In this document: in pieces, positions 1 through 6,652 of the stretch
How the letters are laid out: each line of letters starts with the position of its first letter
How positions within the stretch are numbered: position 1 is the stretch's first letter
From: JBJHBY01 sp050485745
GTDB taxonomy: Bacteria > Pseudomonadota > Gammaproteobacteria > Pseudomonadales > CAMLJR01
Direction of reading: 5' to 3'
Length of the DNA stretch: 17,352 bases
Assembly: GCA_050485745.1 (NCBI GenBank)
Contig: JBJHBY010000050.1
Span: 1-17,352, forward strand
Made by a program: the position numbers and the translations under genes
The notes under the pieces: generated by a model
The model's database searches: none
Seen by the model: the letters and a program-made list of their open reading frames with translations, nothing else
What the model was told of the DNA's origin: nothing

Positions 1-3
1 GCC

Positions 4-169
4 GTAGGCTGGGTTAGCGCAAAGCGCGTAACCCAGCGTCCACACCGTCATCGAGCCCCGCACCGAAGTGGGTTCCGGAGCGGCCCCGGGGCACTTCGCA
101 AGCAACTCCCGAAAGCATCCTGGCATAGGGGTGACGCTGGGTTACGCGCTTTGCACTAACCCAGCCTAC
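4..169. repeat. Inverted pair of a 37-nt palindromic repeat
   Basis: The segment at 4-40 and the segment at 133-169 are reverse complements of each other over 37 nt with one mismatch. Each arm is itself an imperfect palindrome: a GCTGGGTTA/TAACCCAGC stem, then GCGC pairing GCGC with one bulged G, and an AAA loop. Repeats with a GGGTTA...TAACCC core occur dispersed between genes in many high-GC proteobacteria (known in general; family not identified here). The 92 nt between the arms hold no convincing gene. The right arm runs into the end of the peptidase gene and contains its stop codon. Confidence 0.85.
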
Positions 170-861
170 AGCAGGCGCATCTCCTGCTCCCACGTACGCC
201 ACTCCGGCATGACACGCTGCAACAGCGCATAAAAGCCCGGGCCGTGGTTGAACTCGAACAGATGGCAGAGCTCATGGGCGATGACGTAATCGATGCAGCC
301 GACGTGCAGCTTCACCAGCTCCGTGTTCAGGGTAATCACGCCACGCGAGGAGCAACTGCCCCAGCGCCGGCGCATGCGCCGCAGGCGCAGTGGCGGCGGC
401 GCATGCAGCAGTCCGTCAAAGCGCGCTGTCACCCGGGCCAGACGCTCACTGAAGACCTCCAGGGCGTGCTTGCGATACCAGCGCTGCAGCAGACGCTCGC
501 GTGAGGCCAGATCTTCCGGGTCGGGAAGGCTGACATGCAGGGCATCCAGTTCGCGCCGCACCCGGCTGGGGCCGCTCGTCAGCAACAGGCGCAGCTCCTC
601 GCCCAACAGGCTCAGTGCCGGCTCCAGGCCCCGACCCGCGCGCAGGCGCTGGCTGCGCCGCAGCATGCGTTCCCGGGTCGCCAGCAGCCAGCCAAAACGC
701 GAACGCACGAACTTTACGATCTCCCTGTCCGCGAGGCCATGGGGCGCGCGCACCTCGATTGCCCCATCGGGCAGAACATGCAGAGCCAGTGTGCGACGGT
801 GCTGAAAGCGCACCGAATACTCCAGTTCAGGAACAGTTGAGGGAGCACCGTCCAGTGCCAT
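166..861 (-). CDS. YgjP/DUF45-type M48-like zinc metallopeptidase
   Basis: The product is a predicted cytosolic zinc-dependent hydrolase of the YgjP-like (DUF45, COG1451) family, whose physiological substrates are poorly known. The C-terminal half carries the zinc-site motif HELCH (His196, Glu197, His200 counted from the ATG at 861) followed by NH at His206, plus the upstream family signature RRWGSC...ITLN. Length is 231 aa, normal for the family. The frame opens further up to a GTG at 891, overlapping the recQ stop by 11 nt, but a GGAG lies only 1 nt before that GTG; the ATG at 861 is chosen because the conserved part begins later. No start has a strong ribosome site. The gene follows recQ directly on the same strand, so co-transcription and translational coupling are likely. 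Its TAG stop lies within the palindromic repeat at 133-169. Confidence 0.82.
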   Translation of the reverse strand: MALDGAPSTVPELEYSVRFQHRRTLALHVLPDGAIEVRAPHGLADREIVKFVRSRFGWLLATRERMLRRSQRLRAGRGLEPALSLLGEELRLLLTSGPSRVRRELDALHVSLPDPEDLASRERLLQRWYRKHALEVFSERLARVTARFDGLLHAPPPLRLRRMRRRWGSCSSRGVITLNTELVKLHVGCIDYVIAHELCHLFEFNHGPGFYALLQRVMPEWRTWEQEMRLL

Positions 862-880
862 CACATCCGTCGTTCCCACC

Positions 881-2701
881 TCAGGCACCACGCTCCGGCG
901 CCATGCCGGTCAGGGAAAACTCTCGAATCACTTCCAGAAAGGCTTCGCCATAGGTGGCGAGCTTGCGCCGACCGACACCGCTCAACCCCATCATTGCCTC
1001 CTCGGTCACGGGCTGGTACTCGGCCATCGCCCGCAGGGTGTTGTCATGGAAAATCACATAGGGAGGCACCCCCTGCTCGCGGGCCAGGCGCAGACGACAG
1101 GCCTTCAGCGCCTGCCACAGGGGCAGCAGGGACTCCGGCAGGTCGACGGCACCGGCCTTGCGCGCCGGTGCCGCCGGTGCGGCGTCCTCGCGCAGGAACA
1201 GGCGCTCCTCTCCCTGCAGCAGGGCGCGACAATCCGACGTCAATTGCAAACCGCCAAAGCCGTGCACATCGAGGCTGAGGTGGCCGTGAATCAGCAATTG
1301 CCGCACCAGTGAACGCCACTGATCCTCGCTCAGATCGCGGCCGATGCCAAAGGTGCTGAGCTGCGCATGCCCATTGCTGCTCACCCGCTCGTTGTCGCGC
1401 CCCAGCAGGATGTCGATGATGTGTGCCGCACCATAGCGCTGGCCACTGCGATACACGCAGGACAACAGCTTGCGCGCCGGCTCCGTGGCGTCCCAGGTGC
1501 GCGGTGGATTCAGACAGATATCGCAGTTGCCACAGTGTTCGGGCGCCGTCTCGCCGAAATAGGCCAGCAGGGCCTGACGGCGGCAGCGGGTAACCTCGCA
1601 CCAGCCCAGTAGCGCGTCCAGCTTCTGCCGTTCGCGGCGCTTGTGCTGCTCCTCCGCATCCCCGGCATCGAGCATCGCGCGCAGGCGCACCACATCCTGC
1701 AACCCGTACACCATCCAGGCATCCGCGGGCTCGCCATCGCGGCCGGCACGGCCGGTCTCCTGATAATAGGCTTCGATCGACCGGGGCAGGTCCAGGTGCG
1801 CCACGAAGCGTACATCCGGCTTGTCGATGCCCATGCCAAAGGCAATGGTCGCCACCATCACCACGCCGTCCTCGGCCAGAAAACGGCGCTGGTGATGCTC
1901 GCGCAGACGTGCCTCCAGGCCCGCGTGATAGGGCAATGCCGTCCAGCCCTGCTCCACCAGCCAGGCGGCGGTGGCCTCGACCTTGCGCCGCGACAGGCAG
2001 TAAACGATGCCCGACTGGCCATCACGGCCACGCAGGAATTCAAGCAACTGGCGGCGGCCACCGTCGCGCTGCTGCACCAGGTAGCGGATATTGGGCCGGT
2101 CGAAACCCGACATGAAGCGACGCGCGTCCTGCAGAGACAGACGCCGGGCGATTTCCTCGCGGGTGCGCGGGTCCGCGGTGGCGGTGAGGGCGATGCGCGG
2201 CACTCCGGGAAAACGCTCCGCCAGTATCGCCAGGCCAAGGTAGTCCGGCCGGAAATCGTGCCCCCACTGGGATACGCAATGGGCTTCGTCGATGGCGAAC
2301 AGGGCCAGTGGCACCTGCTCCAGCAGCGCCAGGGTTCGCCCCTGGGTGAGGCGCTCCGGCGCCACATAGAGCAGGTCCAGTTGCCCGGCACGCAGGGACT
2401 GCTCGATGGCCTGCTGCTGCATCGGGTCCTGGGTGGAGTTCAGGTAGGCAGCGCGGACCCCAAGCTGGCACAGGCTTTCGACCTGATCCTGCATCAGTGC
2501 GATCAGCGGCGAGATGACGATACCGGTGCCCGCACGCAGCAGCGACGGGATCTGGTAGCAGAGGGACTTGCCGCCGCCCGTTGGCATCAATACCAGGGCG
2601 TCCTCACCCGCGCCCAGGGCCTGGATGATGTCCGCCTGGGGACCGCGAAAGCGGTCATAACCATAGACATCGGAAAGTATTCTGAGGGCGTCATCCAGCA
2701 T
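881..2701 (-). CDS. recQ: ATP-dependent DNA helicase RecQ
   Basis: RecQ is a superfamily 2 3'-to-5' DNA helicase acting in recombination and fork repair. From the ATG at 2701 the protein is 606 aa, close to the 609 aa of E. coli RecQ. Visible motifs in order: Walker A PTGGGKS ending at residue 46, DEAH at 138-141, the ALTATAD motif, the QETGRAGRDG arginine-finger motif near 315, zinc cysteines 373, 390, 393 and 396 (CGNCDIC block), a winged-helix region, and a C-terminal HRDC domain ending in GVGRRKLATYGEAFL. The frame stays open to 2803, but those extra residues would lie inside bioA and are not conserved. No Shine-Dalgarno precedes the ATG. A GTG at 2716 with GGAG 4 nt before it is an alternative start that adds five residues. 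Confidence 0.96.
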   Translation of the reverse strand: MLDDALRILSDVYGYDRFRGPQADIIQALGAGEDALVLMPTGGGKSLCYQIPSLLRAGTGIVISPLIALMQDQVESLCQLGVRAAYLNSTQDPMQQQAIEQSLRAGQLDLLYVAPERLTQGRTLALLEQVPLALFAIDEAHCVSQWGHDFRPDYLGLAILAERFPGVPRIALTATADPRTREEIARRLSLQDARRFMSGFDRPNIRYLVQQRDGGRRQLLEFLRGRDGQSGIVYCLSRRKVEATAAWLVEQGWTALPYHAGLEARLREHHQRRFLAEDGVVMVATIAFGMGIDKPDVRFVAHLDLPRSIEAYYQETGRAGRDGEPADAWMVYGLQDVVRLRAMLDAGDAEEQHKRRERQKLDALLGWCEVTRCRRQALLAYFGETAPEHCGNCDICLNPPRTWDATEPARKLLSCVYRSGQRYGAAHIIDILLGRDNERVSSNGHAQLSTFGIGRDLSEDQWRSLVRQLLIHGHLSLDVHGFGGLQLTSDCRALLQGEERLFLREDAAPAAPARKAGAVDLPESLLPLWQALKACRLRLAREQGVPPYVIFHDNTLRAMAEYQPVTEEAMMGLSGVGRRKLATYGEAFLEVIREFSLTGMAPERGA

Positions 2702-2707
2702 CGCGGC

Positions 2708-2713
2708 ATTATA
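2708..2713 (-). promoter_or_regulatory. Candidate recQ -10 box (perfect TATAAT)
   Basis: On the minus strand TATAAT ends 6 nt before the recQ ATG at 2701. A transcript beginning about 7 nt after the box would start at the ATG itself, with no leader. There is no good -35 at 16-18 bp; TTGTAA at 2736-2741 is 22 bp away. The box may be chance, or recQ may be read from a leaderless mRNA. Confidence 0.45.
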
Positions 2714-2715
2714 CA

Positions 2716-2725
2716 CGGAGCTCCG
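2716..2725. promoter_or_regulatory. 10-bp palindrome CGGAGCTCCG in the recQ/bioA divergent region
   Basis: A perfect palindrome lies between the two facing -10 candidates. It could be an operator, or simply contain the GGAG ribosome site of the alternative GTG start of recQ. Nothing else supports binding by a regulator. Confidence 0.25.
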
Positions 2726-2733
2726 CGACAGGC

Positions 2734-2742
2734 TGTTACAAT
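2734..2742 (+). promoter_or_regulatory. Candidate bioA extended -10 (TGTTACAAT)
   Basis: TGn followed by TACAAT (5 of 6 to consensus) forms an extended -10, which can work without a good -35. Transcription would begin near 2749 and give a leader of about 38 nt. A ribosome site GGGAGA lies at 2774-2779. Confidence 0.45.
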
Positions 2743-2786
2743 GCGCCGCCTGAACCCACATTGGAACAGCTCCGGGAGAACGCGGC

Positions 2787-4073
2787 ATGCTCGATACAGA
2801 CACGCTGCTCGGTATCGATCGCGATCATATCTGGCACCCCTACGGCAGTATTCGCCCTGGCGCGCCGGTGTACCCGGTGCGCGCTGCCCGGGGCGTGCGC
2901 CTGCAACTGGCGGACGGCCGCGAGTTGATCGACGGTATGGCCTCCTGGTGGTCCGCGATCCACGGCTACAACCACCCGGTGCTGAATACCGCGCTGCAGG
3001 AACAGACCGCGCAGATGGCGCACGTGATGTTCGGCGGCCTGACCCACGAGCCCGCGGCGCGGCTGGCAAAGCTGCTGGTGGACCTGACCCCCGCGGGGCT
3101 GAATCGCGTCTTCCTCGCCGACTCCGGCTCCGTGGCGGTGGAAGTGGCACTGAAGATGGCCCTGCAGTACTGGCGTGACACCCGCCCCGGCAAGCACCGC
3201 ATCCTCGCCCTGCGCGGTGGCTATCACGGCGACACCTTCGGTGCCATGGCCACCTGCGACCCGGTCACCGGCATGCATCACCTGTTCCGTGACAATCTGC
3301 CACAGCACCTGTTTGCCCCGCGGCCACAGGCGCGCTTCGATGAAACCCCGGATGCCGGCGAACTGGCGACGCTGCGACAGCTGTTCATCCGGCACCACCA
3401 CGAACTGGCGGCACTGATTCTCGAACCCGTGGTGCAGGGCACCGGAGGCATGTGGTTCTACAGCCCCGCCTGCCTGCGCGAATTGCGCGCGCTGTGCGAT
3501 GAGTTCGAGGTACTGCTCATCGCCGACGAAATCGCCACCGGCTTTGGCCGCAGCGGCAGGATGTTCGCCTGTGAGCACGCCGGTATCAGCCCGGATATCC
3601 TGTGCCTGGGCAAGGCTCTCACCGGTGGCTATATGACCCTGGCCGCAACCCTGTGCAGCGACGCGGTGGCCGAGGGTATCTGCAGCGGCGAGGCCGGTGT
3701 GTTCATGCACGGGCCCACCTTCATGGGCAACCCCCTGGCCTGCGCCGTCGCCTGCGCCAGCATTGGCCTTCTGGTGTCACAGCCCTGGGCGCGCAACATC
3801 CGGCGCATTGAAGCGCGCCTCGCGCAGGGTCTGGCTGCGGCGCGCGAGTTACCGGCAGTGGCGGATGTCCGGGTGCTTGGCGCCATCGGCGTGATCGAGT
3901 TGCGGCAGCCGGTGGATATGGCCAGCTTCCAGCCACGCCTGGTCAACGAAGGTATCTGGGTACGCCCCTTTGGCAGGCTGGTCTATGTGATGCCCCCCTA
4001 CATCATGGAGGACGTCGACCTCGACGCCCTGAGCGCCGGCATGTTGCGCGCGGTGGCCAGCCTGCAGAGCTGA
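2787..4073 (+). CDS. bioA: Adenosylmethionine-8-amino-7-oxononanoate aminotransferase
   Basis: BioA is the PLP-dependent class III aminotransferase of biotin synthesis. It moves the amino group of S-adenosylmethionine to 8-amino-7-oxononanoate, giving 7,8-diaminononanoate. The 428-aa product has the family hallmarks: MASWWSAIHGYNHP near the start, the YHGDTFGAM segment, DEIATGFGR, the PLP lysine Lys276 in CLGKALTGG (Lys274 in E. coli), and VRPFGRLVYVMPPY with Arg393 matching the substrate-binding Arg391 of E. coli. The ATG at 2787 follows GGGAGA at 2774-2779. It is transcribed divergently from recQ. No other biotin gene is in the window, so bioA is separated from bioBFCD here. A 6-bp hairpin (4083-4098) follows the stop. 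Confidence 0.96.
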   Translation: MLDTDTLLGIDRDHIWHPYGSIRPGAPVYPVRAARGVRLQLADGRELIDGMASWWSAIHGYNHPVLNTALQEQTAQMAHVMFGGLTHEPAARLAKLLVDLTPAGLNRVFLADSGSVAVEVALKMALQYWRDTRPGKHRILALRGGYHGDTFGAMATCDPVTGMHHLFRDNLPQHLFAPRPQARFDETPDAGELATLRQLFIRHHHELAALILEPVVQGTGGMWFYSPACLRELRALCDEFEVLLIADEIATGFGRSGRMFACEHAGISPDILCLGKALTGGYMTLAATLCSDAVAEGICSGEAGVFMHGPTFMGNPLACAVACASIGLLVSQPWARNIRRIEARLAQGLAAARELPAVADVRVLGAIGVIELRQPVDMASFQPRLVNEGIWVRPFGRLVYVMPPYIMEDVDLDALSAGMLRAVASLQS

Positions 4074-4082
4074 AACCTCAAT

Positions 4083-4098
4083 GATCGGTCATCCGATC
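4083..4098 (+). terminator. Weak hairpin after bioA
   Basis: GATCGG and CCGATC pair across a TCAT loop 9 nt after the bioA stop. There is no T-tract, so it may stabilise the 3' end rather than terminate. Confidence 0.25.
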
Positions 4099-4103
4099 GG
4101 TAT

Positions 4104-4132
4104 TGCCGCCACCTGCCGGAGCTGGTTACCAT
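4104..4132 (+). promoter_or_regulatory. Possible promoter of the ytfJ-like gene
   Basis: TTGCCG beginning at 4103 and TACCAT at 4127-4132 are about 18 bp apart, each 4 of 6 to the sigma-70 consensus. Transcription would begin near 4139, about 54 nt before the ATG. Confidence 0.25.
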
Positions 4133-4192
4133 GGGAGCATGGATCGACCTGAAGGCTTCCGTGACACGGAGCCACGGTACAAGGAGTTCAGC

Positions 4193-4819
4193 ATGAGCCT
4201 CACCGGCAGCCCCCACTCCACCGCGCGCTACTGGCGCAGGCTCACCACCCTGCTGGCACTGGCTCTCGCCAGCACACTGGCGCTCGCGGAAACCCGTATC
4301 CAGACCGGCGCGCCCCTGCCACCACTGGCGATCGAGAACCAGGGCGAGATCGTAATCCGCGATGGCCGCCGTGCCTTCGAACCCTGGCACTCGGACCACG
4401 GACTGGGGCAGGTTCAGGTACTGCAGTACATGGCCGCGCGCCTGTCCGCCAGCAAAATCAACGAACCCTTTACCGATGCCCTGGACGCCGCCGGTTTCGA
4501 ACCCGAACAGGTGCGCATCACTACGATTCTCAACCTCGACGACATCCTCTGGGGCAGCCGCGGCTTCGTCATGCGCGAGCTGGAGAGCAACAAGAAGAAA
4601 CACGCCGACGCCATCATGGTAGTGGATGAGCAGGGCAAGGGCCTGAGCCACTGGGGCCTGGCACCGCAGGGCTCCGCTGTGGCCATCGTCAGCCCGGATG
4701 GCGAGGTTGCCCTGTTCCGGGACGGCGCCCTCGGCACGGACGAGATTGAACAGGCGCTGGAACTGATTCGGGGCTGGATCGGCAGCGAAGACACACTCGC
4801 CGATGCCACCGCCGACTGA
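4193..4819 (+). CDS. ytfJ: YtfJ-family secreted thioredoxin-fold protein
   Basis: The product is a predicted periplasmic protein of the YtfJ family (TIGR01626), which has a thioredoxin-like fold without a CxxC pair; its role is unknown. The ATG at 4193 is chosen because AAGGAG lies 6 nt upstream (4181-4186). It begins a 208-aa protein with a basic stretch, a hydrophobic run LLALALASTLALA and a likely cleavage after ALA, before ETRIQTG. Family-like segments include the GLGQVQVLQYMAAR stretch, TTILNLDDILWGS, LESNKKK, and the C-terminal VALFRDGALGTDEI, all alignable by eye to E. coli YtfJ. A longer frame from 4103 adds 30 residues unlike a signal peptide. It follows bioA by 119 nt, probably as a separate transcript, and ends before a 9-bp hairpin. 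Confidence 0.85.
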   Translation: MSLTGSPHSTARYWRRLTTLLALALASTLALAETRIQTGAPLPPLAIENQGEIVIRDGRRAFEPWHSDHGLGQVQVLQYMAARLSASKINEPFTDALDAAGFEPEQVRITTILNLDDILWGSRGFVMRELESNKKKHADAIMVVDEQGKGLSHWGLAPQGSAVAIVSPDGEVALFRDGALGTDEIEQALELIRGWIGSEDTLADATAD

Positions 4820-4832
4820 CCCGCTTTCACCA

Positions 4833-4854
4833 GAGCCGCGCTATCGCGCGGCTC
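4833..4854 (+). terminator. GC hairpin after the ytfJ-like gene
   Basis: GAGCCGCGC and GCGCGGCTC form a perfect 9-bp stem with a TATC loop, 13 nt after the stop codon. No T-tract follows, so termination efficiency is uncertain, but its position suits a transcript end. Confidence 0.55.
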
Positions 4855-4890
4855 GGCACATTACCATCGCTCCATCATCCTCCCCCCCGC

Positions 4891-4920
4891 TTTACACCCG
4901 TACAGTATTCTCGCTAGATT
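4891..4920 (+). promoter_or_regulatory. Candidate sigma-70 promoter of the GMC/ALDH operon
   Basis: TTTACA at 4891-4896 (5 of 6) and TAGATT at 4915-4920 (4 of 6) are separated by 18 bp. The predicted start near 4927 leaves a leader of about 65 nt that contains the hairpin at 4938-4957. Confidence 0.4.
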
Positions 4921-4937
4921 GACCCCTGCCCGGGACG

Positions 4938-4957
4938 GGCCCGGCTCGCGCCGGGCC
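4938..4957 (+). promoter_or_regulatory. Hairpin in the leader of the GMC gene
   Basis: GGCCCGGC and GCCGGGCC make a perfect 8-bp all-GC stem with a TCGC loop. It sits between the candidate promoter and the ribosome site (AAGGAC at 4975-4980). It could stabilise the 5' end or influence expression; no riboswitch family is recognised. Confidence 0.4.
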
Positions 4958-4992
4958 ATGTCGCCGGACCGCCCAAGGACACGGAACCCCAC

Positions 4993-6600
4993 ATGACGAC
5001 GACCCGGGAATTCGACTACATCATTGTCGGCGCCGGCTCAGCCGGTTGTGCTCTCGCCTGGCGCCTGTCCCGCGAGGCCAGCCGCAGGGTGCTGTTGCTC
5101 GAGGCCGGAGAGCGCGACAGCCACCCGATGATCCACGTACCCCTCGGCTTCGCCTTTCTGATGAAGCACCCGAAGCTCAACTGGTGCTATGAAACCGAAC
5201 CGGAGCCCCACATGAACGGGCGCCGTATCGCCTGGCCACGGGGCAAGGTGCTGGGGGGCAGCAGCTCGATCAACGGCATGGTCTACATCCGTGGCCAGCG
5301 TGAGGACTACGACGGCTGGGCGGCACAGGGCAATGCCGGCTGGAGCTATGAAGAACTCCTGCCCTACTTCAAGCGCAGCGAGAACAACGTCAACGGCGCC
5401 AATGCCTGGCATGGCAGCGGCGGCCCCCTCTGGGTGGACAACGTCGCCAACCGTTTCGAACTCTCCGACCTCTACATCCAGGCCGGCATCGAGAGCGGCA
5501 TCCCACCGAACGACGATTTCAACGGCCCGCGCCAGGAAGGCATTGGCTACTATCAGGTCAACATCCGCAACGGCCTGCGCCAGAGTACTGCCCGCACCTA
5601 CCTCAAACTGTGCGAGAAACGTCCCAACCTGACCATCGCCACCGGCGCCCTGGCGGAGCGCATCCTGTTCGAGGGCCGGCGCGCAGTCGGTGTGCGCTAC
5701 CGTCACAAGAACTCGGTGATCGATGCCCACTGCCGCGGCGAAGTGATCCTCTGTGGCGGTGCCATCAACAGTCCGCAATTGCTGGAGCTCTCCGGAGTTG
5801 GCCAGGGGGAACGCCTGCAGCAGTTCGGCATCAAGCTGGTGCAGCATCTGCCCGGCGTCGGCGAAAACCTGCAGGACCATCTCACCATCAATATCCAGCA
5901 TGGACTCAAGGGAGTGAACACCTTTTACGAGGAAACGCGCCCCCTGGCCATGCTGCGTAACCTGCTGCGCTTTGCCATCAAGCGCGAGGGTTTGCTGGTA
6001 CATCCCGCCGCACAGGTCGGCGTGTTCTTCCGCAGCGGCGACGACGTGGAGCGCCCGGATGCGCAGATCCACTTTGCCCCGGCCGCCGGGGAATACAATG
6101 ACAAGGGCCATATGACCACGGTGCCGGGCACCACCGCCACCGTGTGCTTCCTGCGCCCGACCAGCCGCGGCTGGGCTCATCTGCGCTGCGCCGACCCGGC
6201 ACAACCGCCACTGATCCGCGCCAACTACCTCAATACGGAACACGATCGCGAGCGTACCCTGAAGGTGGTGCGCAAAACCCGGGAGATCTTCCAGGCGCCA
6301 ACCCTCAAGCGCTACCGCACCCATGAAATCCTGCCCGGTGCCGATGTCCAGTCGGACGAGGCCCTGCTGGAGTTCATCCGCGACAAGGGGGAGTCCGTCT
6401 ACCACCCGGTCGGTACCTGTCGCATGGGCCAGGACGAGAACGCCGTGGTCGATGCACAACTCAAGGTTCACGGCATCCAGGGCCTGCGCGTCGCGGATGC
6501 CTCGGTGATGCCCGATATTCTGTCCGGCAACACCAACGCCGCCTGTATCGTCATCGCGGAGAAGTGCGCCGACATGATCCTCGCCGAGCACCACGGCTGA
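4993..6600 (+). CDS. GMC-family FAD-dependent alcohol dehydrogenase
   Basis: The 535-aa product belongs to the glucose-methanol-choline oxidoreductase family, in the bacterial branch that includes AlkJ and BetA. Such enzymes oxidise an alcohol to an aldehyde with bound FAD and pass electrons to the respiratory chain. Visible are the FAD dinucleotide site IIVGAGSAG (residues 10-18) with acidic Glu37 at the end of strand two, the GMC signature GKVLGGSSSINGMVYIRG near residue 90, and the active-site segment YHPVGTCRMG with His471, followed by GNTNA, whose Asn515 is the likely catalytic partner. Similarity to AlkJ is visible along the length, but the substrate cannot be assigned; aliphatic or aromatic primary alcohols are likeliest. 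The ATG at 4993 follows AAGGAC at 4975-4980. It lies 52 nt before an aldehyde dehydrogenase gene, which suggests consecutive reactions. Confidence 0.92.
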   Translation: MTTTREFDYIIVGAGSAGCALAWRLSREASRRVLLLEAGERDSHPMIHVPLGFAFLMKHPKLNWCYETEPEPHMNGRRIAWPRGKVLGGSSSINGMVYIRGQREDYDGWAAQGNAGWSYEELLPYFKRSENNVNGANAWHGSGGPLWVDNVANRFELSDLYIQAGIESGIPPNDDFNGPRQEGIGYYQVNIRNGLRQSTARTYLKLCEKRPNLTIATGALAERILFEGRRAVGVRYRHKNSVIDAHCRGEVILCGGAINSPQLLELSGVGQGERLQQFGIKLVQHLPGVGENLQDHLTINIQHGLKGVNTFYEETRPLAMLRNLLRFAIKREGLLVHPAAQVGVFFRSGDDVERPDAQIHFAPAAGEYNDKGHMTTVPGTTATVCFLRPTSRGWAHLRCADPAQPPLIRANYLNTEHDRERTLKVVRKTREIFQAPTLKRYRTHEILPGADVQSDEALLEFIRDKGESVYHPVGTCRMGQDENAVVDAQLKVHGIQGLRVADASVMPDILSGNTNAACIVIAEKCADMILAEHHG

Positions 6601-6611
6601 GCCATTGCCCC

Positions 6612-6630
6612 CGGGTGGCGCCGCCACCCG
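6612..6630 (+). promoter_or_regulatory. Intercistronic hairpin between GMC and ALDH genes
   Basis: CGGGTGGC and GCCACCCG form a perfect 8-bp stem with a GCC loop, 12 nt after the GMC stop and 22 nt before the next gene's start codon. No T-tract follows. It may be an mRNA processing or stability element, or may lower read-through into the ALDH gene. Confidence 0.45.
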
Positions 6631-6652
6631 ACTGACCCGTCAGGAGACCGCC

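Noticed and set aside
2734..2760. BirA (biotin) operator before bioA, suggested by TTGTAA on the minus strand.
   Set aside because: Only a partial half-site is present; no GGTTTACAA-like partner lies 14-16 bp away.
1643..3178. A 511-codon open frame on the plus strand opposite recQ.
   Set aside because: It lies antisense to a clear recQ and runs into bioA in another frame; long spurious frames are common in high-GC DNA.
5038..6627. A 529-codon minus-strand frame opposite the GMC gene, and similarly a plus-strand frame at 7878-9314 opposite the LLM gene.
   Set aside because: Both are shadows of genes with intact family motifs.
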